64,000 nt of DNA, taken from positions 43,804 to 107,803 of the forward strand of contig CAJTKK010000012.1 in NCBI GenBank assembly GCA_910576535.1. The letters run 5' to 3'. A model generated the notes under the pieces. The model was not told where the DNA came from. It worked only from the letters and a program-made list of their open reading frames with translations, and did not search any database. This document shows, one piece after another, positions 1-8,557 of the stretch. Source of the DNA: an uncultured Lachnospiraceae bacterium. Its GTDB lineage: Bacteria > Bacillota > Clostridia > Lachnospirales > Lachnospiraceae. Numbering within the stretch: position 1 is the first letter of the stretch; each line of letters begins with the position of its first letter. The position numbers and the translations under genes are program-made.

Positions 1-365
1 CTTTTATGGTACTGCCCATTTATAATTCTCTGGTAAAAATTGACGCCAATGTGGTAAATGCGGCAAAAGACTTAGGCGCCAATAACATACAGACTTTTTT
101 CAAGATCACTCTCCCGCTGTCTATCCCCGGCATCATCAGCGGGATTACCATGGTGTTCATCCCTGCCCTGACTACCTTTGTCATCAGCAAACTTTTAGGC
201 GGCAGCAAAATACTTTTAATCGGGAATGTGATTGAAGAAGAATTCACCCAGGCCGGCAACTGGCATTTGGGAAGCGGCCTGTCCATTGTGCTGATGGTTT
301 TCATTATTATTAATATGGCGGCTTCCGCTATCTTTGATAAAGACGGGGAGGGAAGCTTCTTATGA
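1..365 (+). CDS. potB: Spermidine/putrescine ABC transporter permease PotB, C-terminal part
   Basis: This is the 3' end of a gene that begins before the window; the frame is open from base 3. The visible 120 residues contain the conserved EAA loop of ABC importer permeases (near AAKDLGANN, with the G about 20 residues later in LPLSIPGIISG), followed by hydrophobic segments. The EAA loop contacts the ATPase subunit PotA. The stop overlaps the start of the next permease gene in an ATGATG arrangement (TGA at 363-365, ATG at 362), so the two are translationally coupled. The downstream PotC and PotD products identify the system as a polyamine importer. Substrate preference between spermidine and putrescine cannot be read from this fragment. 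Confidence 0.9.
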   Translation, partial: FMVLPIYNSLVKIDANVVNAAKDLGANNIQTFFKITLPLSIPGIISGITMVFIPALTTFVISKLLGGSKILLIGNVIEEEFTQAGNWHLGSGLSIVLMVFIIINMAASAIFDKDGEGSFL

Positions 366-1132
366 TGAAAATAACCGTGAAAAAAATATATATTTTTCTG
401 ATATTTGTTTTTCTATACGCGCCGATTGCCACATTGATGGCGCTTTCCTTCAATGCCAGCCGCACCCGGTCGAAATGGGGCGGATTCACATTGAAATGGT
501 ATATTTCCCTGTTCGATAACCGGGAAATTATGCAGGCCTTATGGAACACCCTTTTTATTGCCCTAATATCTTCCCTGACAGCCGTTGTTATTGGCGCCAT
601 AGCATGTATTGCCATCCATAAAATGGGGAAACGGAAACGCGCCGTCATCATGGGCATAACCAACATACCGATGCTGAATGCGGATATTGTTACAGGGATT
701 TCCCTTATGCTCCTTTTCATCAGTTTTGGAGTCAAATTCGGTATGGGCACTATCCTGTTAGCTCACATTACTTTTAATATCCCCTACGTGATTTTATGCA
801 TCATGCCCCGGATGAAACAACTGAACCCAAGCACTTACGAGGCCGCCTTAGATCTCGGGGCGTCCCCTGTCCATGCTTTTTTTAAGGTAGTCTTCCCGGA
901 TATTTTTCCCGGTGTGCTATCTGGTTTCCTTATGGCTTTTACGATGTCCCTGGACGACTTTATCATTACTCATTTTACCAAAGGGGCCGGTGTGGATACT
1001 CTTTCCACCAAGATCTATACCGAAGTCAAAAAAGGGATCAAACCGGAAATGTATGCCTTATCAGCCATTATTTTTGTCACGGTGCTTCTGCTCTTATTCC
1101 TTATCAATAAAGCGCCGAAAGAAAAAGTTTAG
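362..1132 (+). CDS. potC: Spermidine/putrescine ABC transporter permease PotC
   Basis: A 256-residue integral membrane permease that pairs with PotB to form the channel of a polyamine importer. An N-terminal membrane helix starts near residue 8, and further helices run to the C-terminus. The EAA loop lies at about residues 160-185 (EAALDLGASPVHAFF, then a conserved Gly). The length is normal for PotC. It overlaps potB by four bases, and the potD start follows 31 bases after the stop, so all three are in one operon. The adjacent ATG at 365 is an equally possible start and would shorten the protein by one residue. Confidence 0.93.
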   Translation: MMKITVKKIYIFLIFVFLYAPIATLMALSFNASRTRSKWGGFTLKWYISLFDNREIMQALWNTLFIALISSLTAVVIGAIACIAIHKMGKRKRAVIMGITNIPMLNADIVTGISLMLLFISFGVKFGMGTILLAHITFNIPYVILCIMPRMKQLNPSTYEAALDLGASPVHAFFKVVFPDIFPGVLSGFLMAFTMSLDDFIITHFTKGAGVDTLSTKIYTEVKKGIKPEMYALSAIIFVTVLLLLFLINKAPKEKV

Positions 1133-1163
1133 ACAAAATAACAGAACACGAGGAGGAATCAAA

Positions 1164-2234
1164 ATGAAATTCAGAATCAGCAAACTATTCTTTCTGCCCA
1201 TATGCGCCATCTTCTTTTTATTTTCTTCAGGCTGTGGAAATGCCGCCGGTAACGAAAACGGGGAAGTCGTCGTATATAACTGGGGGGAATACCTCGATCC
1301 GGAAGCCATAAGCCTTTTTGAAGAGGAAACAGGCATCCAAGTCATTTACGATGAGTTTGAAACCAATGAAATCATGTTCCCAAAAGTAGAGGCCGGGGCT
1401 ACGCAATATGACGTAATCTGCCCCTCCGACTATATGATCCAGAAAATGATTGAAAATGATTTGCTGGCAGAACTTAATTTTGACAATATCCCTAATGCCA
1501 AAGCAAATATCGGTACGCAGTACTGGGACAGATCGGAAGAATTTGATCCTGATAACAAATACTCCGTCCCTTACTGCTGGGGTACTGTAGGCATCCTCTA
1601 CAATAAAACCATGGTCGATGAGCCTATTGACAGTTGGACTGTTCTTTGGGATGAAAAGTACCAGGACAATATTTTAATGCAGGATTCCGTTAGAGATGCT
1701 TTTATGGTCGGCCTGAAGCTGAATGGCTATTCCATGAACTCCACCGATGCCGGCGAACTGGAAACTGCAAAAAACTCCTTAATCCAGCAAAAACCTTTGG
1801 TTCAGGCTTATGTAGTAGACCAGGTAAGAGATAAAATGATCGGCAACGAGGCGGCCATCGGCGTAATCTATTCCGGGGAAGCCATCTATACCCAACGGGA
1901 AAACCCTGACCTGGAATATGTTATCCCAAAAGAAGGAACCAATGTATGGATTGATTCCTGGGTCATTGCCAAAAATGCGCCCAATAAGGAAAACGGAGAA
2001 AAATTCATTGATTTCATGTGCCGCCCTGAAATCGCCCTAATGAATTTTGAATATATCACCTACTCTACCCCGAACGATGCGGCCAGGGATTTGATTGAAG
2101 ACGATGATATCCGTAACTCACCGATCGCTTTCCCCGATTTGAACCAGTTCCAGAACCTGGAAACTTTCCAGTATCTGGGTGAAGAAGCGGATCAAATGTA
2201 TAACAGCCTTTGGAAAGAAGTAAAGTCAGAATAA
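1164..2234 (+). CDS. potD: Spermidine/putrescine-binding lipoprotein PotD
   Basis: The extracellular solute-binding subunit of the polyamine importer, 356 residues. The start is fixed by AGGAGG at 1151-1156, seven bases before the ATG; the reading frame is open upstream, but that part overlaps potC. Residues 1-24 are a lipoprotein signal peptide ending in the lipobox FSSGC, so Cys24 should be lipidated and tether the protein to the membrane. The mature part begins with the family-typical VVVYNWGEYLDPE and has the two-lobed periplasmic-binding-protein pattern. It is the last gene of the pot operon and is followed by a hairpin terminator at 2254-2275. Confidence 0.95.
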   Translation: MKFRISKLFFLPICAIFFLFSSGCGNAAGNENGEVVVYNWGEYLDPEAISLFEEETGIQVIYDEFETNEIMFPKVEAGATQYDVICPSDYMIQKMIENDLLAELNFDNIPNAKANIGTQYWDRSEEFDPDNKYSVPYCWGTVGILYNKTMVDEPIDSWTVLWDEKYQDNILMQDSVRDAFMVGLKLNGYSMNSTDAGELETAKNSLIQQKPLVQAYVVDQVRDKMIGNEAAIGVIYSGEAIYTQRENPDLEYVIPKEGTNVWIDSWVIAKNAPNKENGEKFIDFMCRPEIALMNFEYITYSTPNDAARDLIEDDDIRNSPIAFPDLNQFQNLETFQYLGEEADQMYNSLWKEVKSE

Positions 2235-2253
2235 AAAGCAGATGAAAGAAACA

Positions 2254-2275
2254 GCCCCGCTTAAAACAGCGGGGC
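2254..2275. terminator. Bidirectional intrinsic terminator between potD and proA
   Basis: GCCCCGC (2254-2260) pairs with GCGGGGC (2269-2275) around an 8-base A/T-rich loop. It lies between two convergent genes. The minus-strand side is followed by TGTTTCTTT and the plus-strand side by ATTATCTT, so it may serve both. Confidence 0.75.
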
Positions 2276-2322
2276 ATTATCTTGCAAATTCTTTCTCCAC
2301 TTTCTGCCGGACGGGAGTACTT

Positions 2323-4161
2323 TTAAGGGCGTATCTGCCCATTTCCTTCTATCGTATATTTATAAGAAGTCAGCTCCTTCAGCCCCATGGGACCCCTGGC
2401 ATGCATTTTCTGGGTGCTGATCCCTATTTCCGCCCCGAAACCAAATTCAAAACCATCCGTAAAGCGGGTTGACGCATTCACATATACGCAGGCTGCATCC
2501 ACTTCATTTAAAAACTTATCGGCATTTTCCTTATTTTCTGTTATGATCGCTTCGGAATGCTTTGTGCTATATTGGTTAATATGGGCAATCGCCTCTTCCA
2601 TGTCATCCACTGTCTTTATGGATACTATATAATCCAGATATTCCCTGCCATAGTCCTCTTGCTGCGCCATCAAAGCATCTTCTATGATCCCGCATACTGT
2701 TTCATCCCCACGCATTTCTACATGCTTTTCCTTCAAGGCCTGCGCCAGCATTGGCAAAAAGCTGTCTTTTATGGCTTTATGGATCACCAATGATTCACAG
2801 GCATTGCAGACGCCGATGCGCTGTGTCTTTGCATTGATAATAATGGGAAGCGCTTTGTCAAAGTCTGCCGACTCGTCCACATAAATATGACAGTTCCCTG
2901 TTCCTGTCTCAATCACCGGAATGGTACTGTTTTCCACCACGCTGCGGATTAATCCTGCTCCGCCTCTGGGAATCAGGACATCCACATATTGGTTCAACCT
3001 CATAAAGCGTGAAGTGATTTCCCGGTCCGTGCTTTCAATCAATTGAATGGCATCTTCACAAATCCCCTGTTCCCTCAAAGCCTTCCGTATTGACGCAGTC
3101 ACTGCAATATTCGATCTCAGGGCATCGCTTCCCCCCTTTAAAATTACCGCATTGCCGGACTGGAAACAAAGCCCGAAAGCATCTGCCGTTACATTAGGGC
3201 GGGATTCATAAATAATGCCGATGACACCGAAAGGCACCCTTTTTTTCCGGATGGTCAATCCATTGGGCCGGGTAAACGTTTCCAATACCTCCCCTACCGG
3301 GTCCTCTAAATTTGCTACTTGCCTTAACCCCTCCGCCATTGCATGGATCCTTTCCCCGCTTAAGCGCAGACGGTCTATCATCCCGGGATGCATACCGTTT
3401 GCCTCCCCTTGCCTGATATCCTCCGCATTCTCTTCCAAAATATACTCTGTATCAGCAATTAACCCTTCTGCTGCCGCTAAAAGCATCTGCCTTTTCTTTT
3501 CCGCCGGCAGCTTCTGTAATAGATACTTTGCTTCTGCCGCTTTTTTTCCCATCCGTTCTAAATCCATGCCCCTATCCTTTCCGCTTCTTTTACTTTCATA
3601 AATGCCTGTTTCCGTCACTATCCTATCCGCCTTCTTATCATATTGGCCCGCCGGAATCCTCTCCTGCACCTGACAGGCGAAGCATACCCCGATAGCCGGG
3701 ATGCCCGGAAATTTTTCCAGATACCTGTCATAATACCCCTTCCCATAGCCAATCCTGTTCCCTTCCCGGTCAAAAGCGCTTCCCGGCATCAGCATCAGAC
3801 ATTGATTTCCGTCTGCTTCTTCCTGAGTAAACAGTCTGTCTGTTTTTGCTACCGGTTCTTTTATCCCGCAATATCCTTCCCTTAAATCTTTTGTAGAATA
3901 AATGCGGTAAAAGTCCATGTGATCCCCTTTTACCCTGGGACAGTATACCCGCTTTCCTTCCCCCAAAGCTTTCCTGATCAAGCCTCCTATATCCGCTTCG
4001 CTCTGATAGGCCGCATAAACGAGCAGAATATCCGCATTCCGGTACCAATGGGTTCCCATAATATGTTCCGTAATGGCGCAGCTTTTTTTATTCCGTTCTT
4101 CCTTATCCATCCCGTTCCGGAGCATTAATGCCCTTTTCCTAATGCGTGCTTTTGTCTCCAT
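2323..4161 (-). CDS. proA: Fusion: 5-formyltetrahydrofolate cyclo-ligase + gamma-glutamyl phosphate reductase (ProA)
   Basis: One uninterrupted 612-residue frame joins two enzymes. Residues 1-198 are a 5-formyl-THF cyclo-ligase (ATP-dependent formation of 5,10-methenyl-THF), with the family motif GYGKGYYDRYL. Residues 199-612 are a full-length ProA, which reduces gamma-glutamyl phosphate to glutamate semialdehyde with NADPH. The catalytic cysteine is in GVCNACES near residue 453. The second domain begins with its own Met (ATG at 3567-3565), preceded by AAAGGA with 7-base spacing, so free ProA (414 residues, normal length) could also be made from the internal start. The 5' end overlaps the DUF896 gene by 23 bases, and proB lies just upstream, so proline synthesis is one operon. 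Whether the fusion protein or separate proteins predominate is not known. Confidence 0.88.
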   Translation of the reverse strand: METKARIRKRALMLRNGMDKEERNKKSCAITEHIMGTHWYRNADILLVYAAYQSEADIGGLIRKALGEGKRVYCPRVKGDHMDFYRIYSTKDLREGYCGIKEPVAKTDRLFTQEEADGNQCLMLMPGSAFDREGNRIGYGKGYYDRYLEKFPGIPAIGVCFACQVQERIPAGQYDKKADRIVTETGIYESKRSGKDRGMDLERMGKKAAEAKYLLQKLPAEKKRQMLLAAAEGLIADTEYILEENAEDIRQGEANGMHPGMIDRLRLSGERIHAMAEGLRQVANLEDPVGEVLETFTRPNGLTIRKKRVPFGVIGIIYESRPNVTADAFGLCFQSGNAVILKGGSDALRSNIAVTASIRKALREQGICEDAIQLIESTDREITSRFMRLNQYVDVLIPRGGAGLIRSVVENSTIPVIETGTGNCHIYVDESADFDKALPIIINAKTQRIGVCNACESLVIHKAIKDSFLPMLAQALKEKHVEMRGDETVCGIIEDALMAQQEDYGREYLDYIVSIKTVDDMEEAIAHINQYSTKHSEAIITENKENADKFLNEVDAACVYVNASTRFTDGFEFGFGAEIGISTQKMHARGPMGLKELTSYKYTIEGNGQIRP

Positions 4162-4366
4162 ATTTTTCTCCCAGGTTTGTAATGGAGCCGTCTTTTTCCT
4201 GAATATCTATCTGGTTTAATTGTCCTCTAAGGCTGGCGCGCACATTGGCAACATATTCGCTGCGCAGCCTGCCCTGTTCTTTCTTTTCCTCTTCCGTCAG
4301 TCCTTCGGCTTTGGATTTACGGTATAGCTCATTAATCCGCGCAATTTTCACTTCCATGCTGTCCAT
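4139..4366 (-). CDS. DUF896 family protein (YnzC-like)
   Basis: A 75-residue charged, helical protein of the DUF896/UPF0291 family. It is recognised by its helical hairpin start (KIARINELYRKSKAEGLTEEE) and the following RLRSEYVANVRASLRGQLNQI. The length is normal for the family. Members are small cytoplasmic proteins; B. subtilis YnzC is a structurally studied relative, and its function is not settled. It lies between proB (33-base gap) and the ProA fusion, whose start it overlaps by 23 bases. A purine-rich AAGGAGAAGG precedes the ATG. Confidence 0.85.
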   Translation of the reverse strand: MDSMEVKIARINELYRKSKAEGLTEEEKKEQGRLRSEYVANVRASLRGQLNQIDIQEKDGSITNLGEKYGDKSTH

Positions 4367-4399
4367 TTTTCCTTCTCCTTTTCCTTTGACAGTTGCCGT

Positions 4400-5281
4400 C
4401 TATGAATGCATTTTCTCTACAAATTCCGGCAAGTCAAAATACGTGTTCTGATTGCCTACAAATAAGGTGCCGATATCCTGCCCGTCCAAAATACGGTGCA
4501 GCGCTTTGATATCCTTGCTATTGGCAATAACCATATCAATATTGGAGCTTGTGGCTATTTTTGCCGCAACCAGTTTCGTATTCATCCCCCCGGTTCCCAC
4601 ATTGCTGCCGGTAGACGGCTTGCCCATTTCCATTAATTCGCTGCTTAATTCTTCCACTACTTGAATGAATTCCGCATCTTTATTTTTCCTTGGGTCATCC
4701 GTATAAAGCCCGTCAATATCCGACAGCAGGATCAAAAGATCTGCCTCCACTAATGCGGCCACAATAGCCGAGAGGCTGTCATTATCACCAAATTCAATTT
4801 CATAAGTAGCGACCGTATCATTTTCATTCACAATGGGAACCACCCCTAATTTAAAAAGTTCTGAAAATGTATTGTGGGCATTATATCTGTTTAAATTATC
4901 GACAATGGTATTCTTGGTCATTAATATTTGAGCTGCCACCTGGTTATATTCCGCAAAAATTTTCTGGTATATCATCATCAGCCTGGCTTGCCCTATAGCG
5001 GCACATGCTTGTTTCTCTGCAATTGTCCGCTCCCCTGGCTGGCAGGAATCTTTCAGATGTACCGCTTTTCTTCCCACGGCAATCGCGCCGGAAGTGACAA
5101 GCGCCACATCCTTCCCTTTATTGCGCATATCACAAAGTTCCCTGACAAGGACATCCAGCTTTGTGTAATCCAGATCCCCTGTTTCCGGATGCTGCAGGGA
5201 AGAAGACCCTATTTTTACTACAATTCTTTTTTTATCTTTTAGTCTCTGCCTAAAAGAGACACAACTAGCGCTTTCCTTCAT
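4400..5281 (-). CDS. proB: Glutamate 5-kinase ProB, short form without PUA domain
   Basis: This enzyme phosphorylates glutamate at the gamma carboxyl with ATP, the first step of proline biosynthesis. The amino-acid kinase fold is plain: KIGSSSL near residue 22, VTSGAIAVG, a nucleotide-binding segment with VNENDTVA, and the GGMNTKL loop. It has 293 residues where many bacterial ProB enzymes have about 370, because the C-terminal RNA-binding-like PUA domain is absent. PUA-less ProB occurs in other bacteria. It is the first gene of the proB-DUF896-proA run. The nearest purine-rich site (AAAGGGG) sits 13 bases from the ATG, rather far. Confidence 0.93.
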   Translation of the reverse strand: MKESASCVSFRQRLKDKKRIVVKIGSSSLQHPETGDLDYTKLDVLVRELCDMRNKGKDVALVTSGAIAVGRKAVHLKDSCQPGERTIAEKQACAAIGQARLMMIYQKIFAEYNQVAAQILMTKNTIVDNLNRYNAHNTFSELFKLGVVPIVNENDTVATYEIEFGDNDSLSAIVAALVEADLLILLSDIDGLYTDDPRKNKDAEFIQVVEELSSELMEMGKPSTGSNVGTGGMNTKLVAAKIATSSNIDMVIANSKDIKALHRILDGQDIGTLFVGNQNTYFDLPEFVEKMHS

Positions 5282-5335
5282 GAACTATATTTTGCCCCTT
5301 TCTTCTCTTTCTCTTTTTCGTGCATCTATCATTGC

Positions 5336-7018
5336 CTATTGATCTTTGGCAGGAAACGGCCGGTATACCCGGGCAATCTGTTCTGCCATACGGATGCCGT
5401 CCATAGCTGCCGACATAATTCCTCCGGCATATCCTGCCCCTTCCCCGCATGGATACAAACCGGTAATTTCAGACTGTCCTCTTTCATCCCGCCGGATACG
5501 GATAGGGGACGACGTCCTGCTCTCTATGCCTGACAAAATTACATTTTCTGCCCCAAATCCCGGAATTTTCCGGTTAAAATCTTCCATCCCCTCCACAAAG
5601 GCACGGTTTAATGCATCCGGCAAAATGTCATGGACATTGCCAAATCCCCATTCCCCTTTCACTTGAGGGGCATACTGCCCAAGGCTTCCGTTCCCTTCTT
5701 CTTTCTTTTCCGCATCTGCTTTTTGCACTGCTTTCTTAAAATCCCCGTAATACTCTACCGGCACCTTTCCATGACCGGCCGCATACGCCCGTTCTTCCAG
5801 TTTCCGCTGGAACGCAATCCCCCCAAGAGGATGGCCGCTTCCATAATCCTCCGGCGATACAGAGACAATGACCGCGCTATTCGCATTTAACCCGTCCCGC
5901 TTGCTGTAACTCATCCCATTTACCGCCAGCCGCCCTTCCTCGGAAGAAGCGTTTACCACATATCCCCCCGGACACATACAGAAGGAATAAACGCTTCTCC
6001 CTTCCTTTGTCTGTGCAGTCAATTTATAAGAAGCCGGCGGTAAAAACTCCGGTTTTGCCGCCCCATACTGGGAATGGTTCACCAGCCATTGGGGATGCTC
6101 TACCCGGAACCCTACGGCAAAAGCTTTCGCTTCCATCGGTATGTTTTTTTGATATAGCATTTCAAAGGTATCCCTTGCGCTATGCCCGATTGCCAGCACT
6201 GCTGTATCCGTTTCTATTGTTTCCCTGACAACTGTCCCGGCCCTGGAAGCTCCTTCCTGCACACGCCTTTCTACGGTTACTTCCTTGATTCTGCCGCTTT
6301 CGATGCATAAATCCGTCATTTTCGTACAAAAATGGATCTCGCCTCCATACGCCGTTATTTTTTCTCGCATATTTTTCACTACATCCGTTAAAATATCCGT
6401 TCCTATATGGGGCTTTCCTTCATATAAAATGTTCTCCGGAGCCCCAGCCTCTACAAAAATAGACAATACTTCCCTGCTTCTTCCTTCTTTGTCTTTTACT
6501 AATGTATTTAATTTCCCATCGGAAAAAGTTCCTGCCCCGCCTTCCCCGAACTGTACATTGCACTCTTTGTCCAAACGCCCCGTCCGCCAGAATTCTTCCG
6601 CCTTCCTGCGTCTATGGTCTACATCCATCCCCCGTTCCAGTATTATAGGACGGTAACCATATCTGGCAAGCATATACCCGCAAAACAGCCCTGCAGGCCC
6701 TGCCCCTACAATCACCGGCCTATGTTTCATATCTTGTTCCCCTGAAACCGGAAAACAATATTTCACCGGGTTCACCACGCTAACCTGGTTCCCCTTTATT
6801 CTTTTTATTATTTCCTGTTCTTTTAAACCGCTTACATCCACCGTATACGAATAAAAAATATCCGGCTTTTTTCTCGCGTCAATGGAACACTTTACAATCT
6901 CAAAACAAAAAGATGTATTTTCTTTTATTTTTAAAATTTTTCTTATTTTGTTTTCCAAAAGTTTTTCTTTTGCCTCGTCCGCTCCCGGCTTAAGCTTGAT
7001 CTGACTGATCCGTATCAT
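5336..7018 (-). CDS. FAD-dependent dehydrogenase (COG2509-type)
   Basis: A 560-residue flavoprotein. The dinucleotide-binding motif VGAGPAGLFCG follows an N-terminal domain of about 100 residues, and a second FAD contact (YPCGEGAGYAGGIMSA) is near the C-terminus. This matches the uncharacterised FAD-dependent dehydrogenases common in Clostridia; substrate unknown. The start chosen is the ATG at 7018, because AAGGAG (7026-7031, minus strand) lies at the right distance, although the frame is open for 16 codons more. Only four bases separate it from the upstream flavoprotein gene, and its ribosome site overlaps that gene's end, so the two are translationally coupled. Confidence 0.82.
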   Translation of the reverse strand: MIRISQIKLKPGADEAKEKLLENKIRKILKIKENTSFCFEIVKCSIDARKKPDIFYSYTVDVSGLKEQEIIKRIKGNQVSVVNPVKYCFPVSGEQDMKHRPVIVGAGPAGLFCGYMLARYGYRPIILERGMDVDHRRRKAEEFWRTGRLDKECNVQFGEGGAGTFSDGKLNTLVKDKEGRSREVLSIFVEAGAPENILYEGKPHIGTDILTDVVKNMREKITAYGGEIHFCTKMTDLCIESGRIKEVTVERRVQEGASRAGTVVRETIETDTAVLAIGHSARDTFEMLYQKNIPMEAKAFAVGFRVEHPQWLVNHSQYGAAKPEFLPPASYKLTAQTKEGRSVYSFCMCPGGYVVNASSEEGRLAVNGMSYSKRDGLNANSAVIVSVSPEDYGSGHPLGGIAFQRKLEERAYAAGHGKVPVEYYGDFKKAVQKADAEKKEEGNGSLGQYAPQVKGEWGFGNVHDILPDALNRAFVEGMEDFNRKIPGFGAENVILSGIESRTSSPIRIRRDERGQSEITGLYPCGEGAGYAGGIMSAAMDGIRMAEQIARVYRPFPAKDQ

Positions 7019-7022
7019 ATTC

Positions 7023-8279
7023 TTACTCCTTACCGTACTGCTCCCTATAGATCCTTTCTGCCGCACTCCTGCCCGCTATATACCCGCTCGTCCACGCCCA
7101 TTGCAGATTGTAGCCGCCGCATCTTCCATCCACATCCAGCATTTCGCCTGCAAAATACAGCCCCGGCCGCTTTAAAGATTCCATTTCTTCTGTTACTTCA
7201 TTAAGATCTATGCCCCCGGCCGTTACCTGCGCATGTTCAAAAGAATTGGCAGCCAGAAGATGCACCCATAGTTCCTTATAAGAATAAAGCAGTCTTTTTA
7301 ACTGCCCTTTCCCTAGCCGCTTTGCCATATCCCCCGGTTTATAACCAGCTTCTTTGATGATCATCAGGTTTATCTTTTTATTTGCAAGCCCCAGCAGAAA
7401 TTCTTCCAGAGTCTTATCCTCTGTCCTCTTCACTCTATCCTCGCATATGATATCATAGGTTAAACTGTCTATCTGGGGCAGAAGATCAATAGATGCCGCC
7501 CCGGTCTTTCCTTCCGCCATTAAATATGCCGCCTGACGGCTAAGCTGAAAAACCGGTATCCCGGATATGCCGTAATCTGTAAACTGCAGTTCCCCTTCTT
7601 CCTCTTGCACCAGCCTGTCTTCTTTTCCTTTTTCATATAGAGAAATCTTAGCCTCGCACCGGACGCCCGCCACTGCTTTTAAAAAGTCGTCCTTGCATCT
7701 TAGCTGTACCAAAGCCGGAACCGTTGGAACAATATGATGCCCCAGCTTTTTTGCCAGGGCAAACCCGCTGCCGTCTGACCCAGTCTTAGGCGCCGCGCAT
7801 CCCCCGCAAGCGAGGACAACCGCATCATACCCTTCCGCTTTTCTTTCTGATGACAGCAAAACCGTAAAAGCCCTCTCTTTTTTATTCCAGGAAATTTCCT
7901 TCACTTCTGCGGAAAGTTCCGTCTTTATGCCTTTCATTTCCCGCCTCAATATATCTAGCACCGTAGAAGCCTGCTCTGACCAGGGATATAAACAACCTCT
8001 TTTTTCTTTGACAAGCATTCCCGCCTGTTGAAAGAAAAACAAGGTATCCTCCCCTGAAAATCTGCTCAAGTAATCTTTCAGCTTTTCTTTGTTTCCATAA
8101 TAATGGTCTGGACTTAAATCCTTATTGGAAAAATTGCACTTTCCATTGCCGGTAGCCAAAATTTTCTTTCCTACCCTATCGTTTTTTTCATATAACGTTA
8201 CTTCCGCGCCAGATCTGGCCGCTGTGATTGCCGCCATCATCCCCGACGCTCCCCCTCCAATTACTGCAATTCTTCCCAC
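7023..8279 (-). CDS. BaiN/HI0933-family NAD(P)/FAD-dependent oxidoreductase
   Basis: A 418-residue flavoprotein starting with the FAD-binding Rossmann motif VIGGGASGMMAA, then the family signature YEKNDRVGKKILATGNGKCNFSN. The C-terminal FAD motif is GEMLDVDGRCGGYNLQWAW. This is the HI0933 family, which includes BaiN, an enzyme reported in bile acid dehydroxylation in Clostridium scindens. Most members have no assigned substrate, and a bile-acid role here would be speculation since no bai genes are present. It is probably the first gene of an operon with the flavoprotein at 5336-7018 and perhaps the proline genes. Confidence 0.87.
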   Translation of the reverse strand: MGRIAVIGGGASGMMAAITAARSGAEVTLYEKNDRVGKKILATGNGKCNFSNKDLSPDHYYGNKEKLKDYLSRFSGEDTLFFFQQAGMLVKEKRGCLYPWSEQASTVLDILRREMKGIKTELSAEVKEISWNKKERAFTVLLSSERKAEGYDAVVLACGGCAAPKTGSDGSGFALAKKLGHHIVPTVPALVQLRCKDDFLKAVAGVRCEAKISLYEKGKEDRLVQEEEGELQFTDYGISGIPVFQLSRQAAYLMAEGKTGAASIDLLPQIDSLTYDIICEDRVKRTEDKTLEEFLLGLANKKINLMIIKEAGYKPGDMAKRLGKGQLKRLLYSYKELWVHLLAANSFEHAQVTAGGIDLNEVTEEMESLKRPGLYFAGEMLDVDGRCGGYNLQWAWTSGYIAGRSAAERIYREQYGKE

Positions 8280-8490
8280 TTAAATCTTCCTTTCCATACC
8301 CTTTAGGCTTCCGTGCCATACACACCCTCCAGGCGGCATGGGTCATCCAGTTCTTTTCATACTATTATAACTTGAATCCATTGTCAAACATAAATATTTC
8401 CCCCATCCCCGTCCCTTATGAAACCTTTTTCCGCTTTCCCATACTGTATCCAAAGGCTTTCCGCTGCATTTGGCATCACCAAGTTATCCC

Positions 8491-8518
8491 TTGAATATCT
8501 CCCAAAATATGCTATGAT
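8491..8518 (+). promoter_or_regulatory. Probable sigma-A promoter of the chemotaxis receptor gene
   Basis: TTGAAT at 8491-8496, a 16-base spacer and TATGAT at 8513-8518 (each one base from consensus) lie 39 bases before the receptor start. The rest of the 8280-8557 gap, between divergent genes, shows no other supported feature. Confidence 0.6.
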
Positions 8519-8557
8519 AAAACAGAGCTTTTGAAAATGCAACAAAGGAGATTTATC

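Noticed and set aside
912..1163. An 84-codon extension of PotD into potC
   Set aside because: The lipoprotein signal and strong AGGAGG support the start at 1164.
3565..3567. Sequencing error as the cause of the cyclo-ligase/ProA fusion
   Set aside because: Not excluded by sequence alone, but both domains are full length in one frame with no frame change needed, so only a lost stop codon would be involved.
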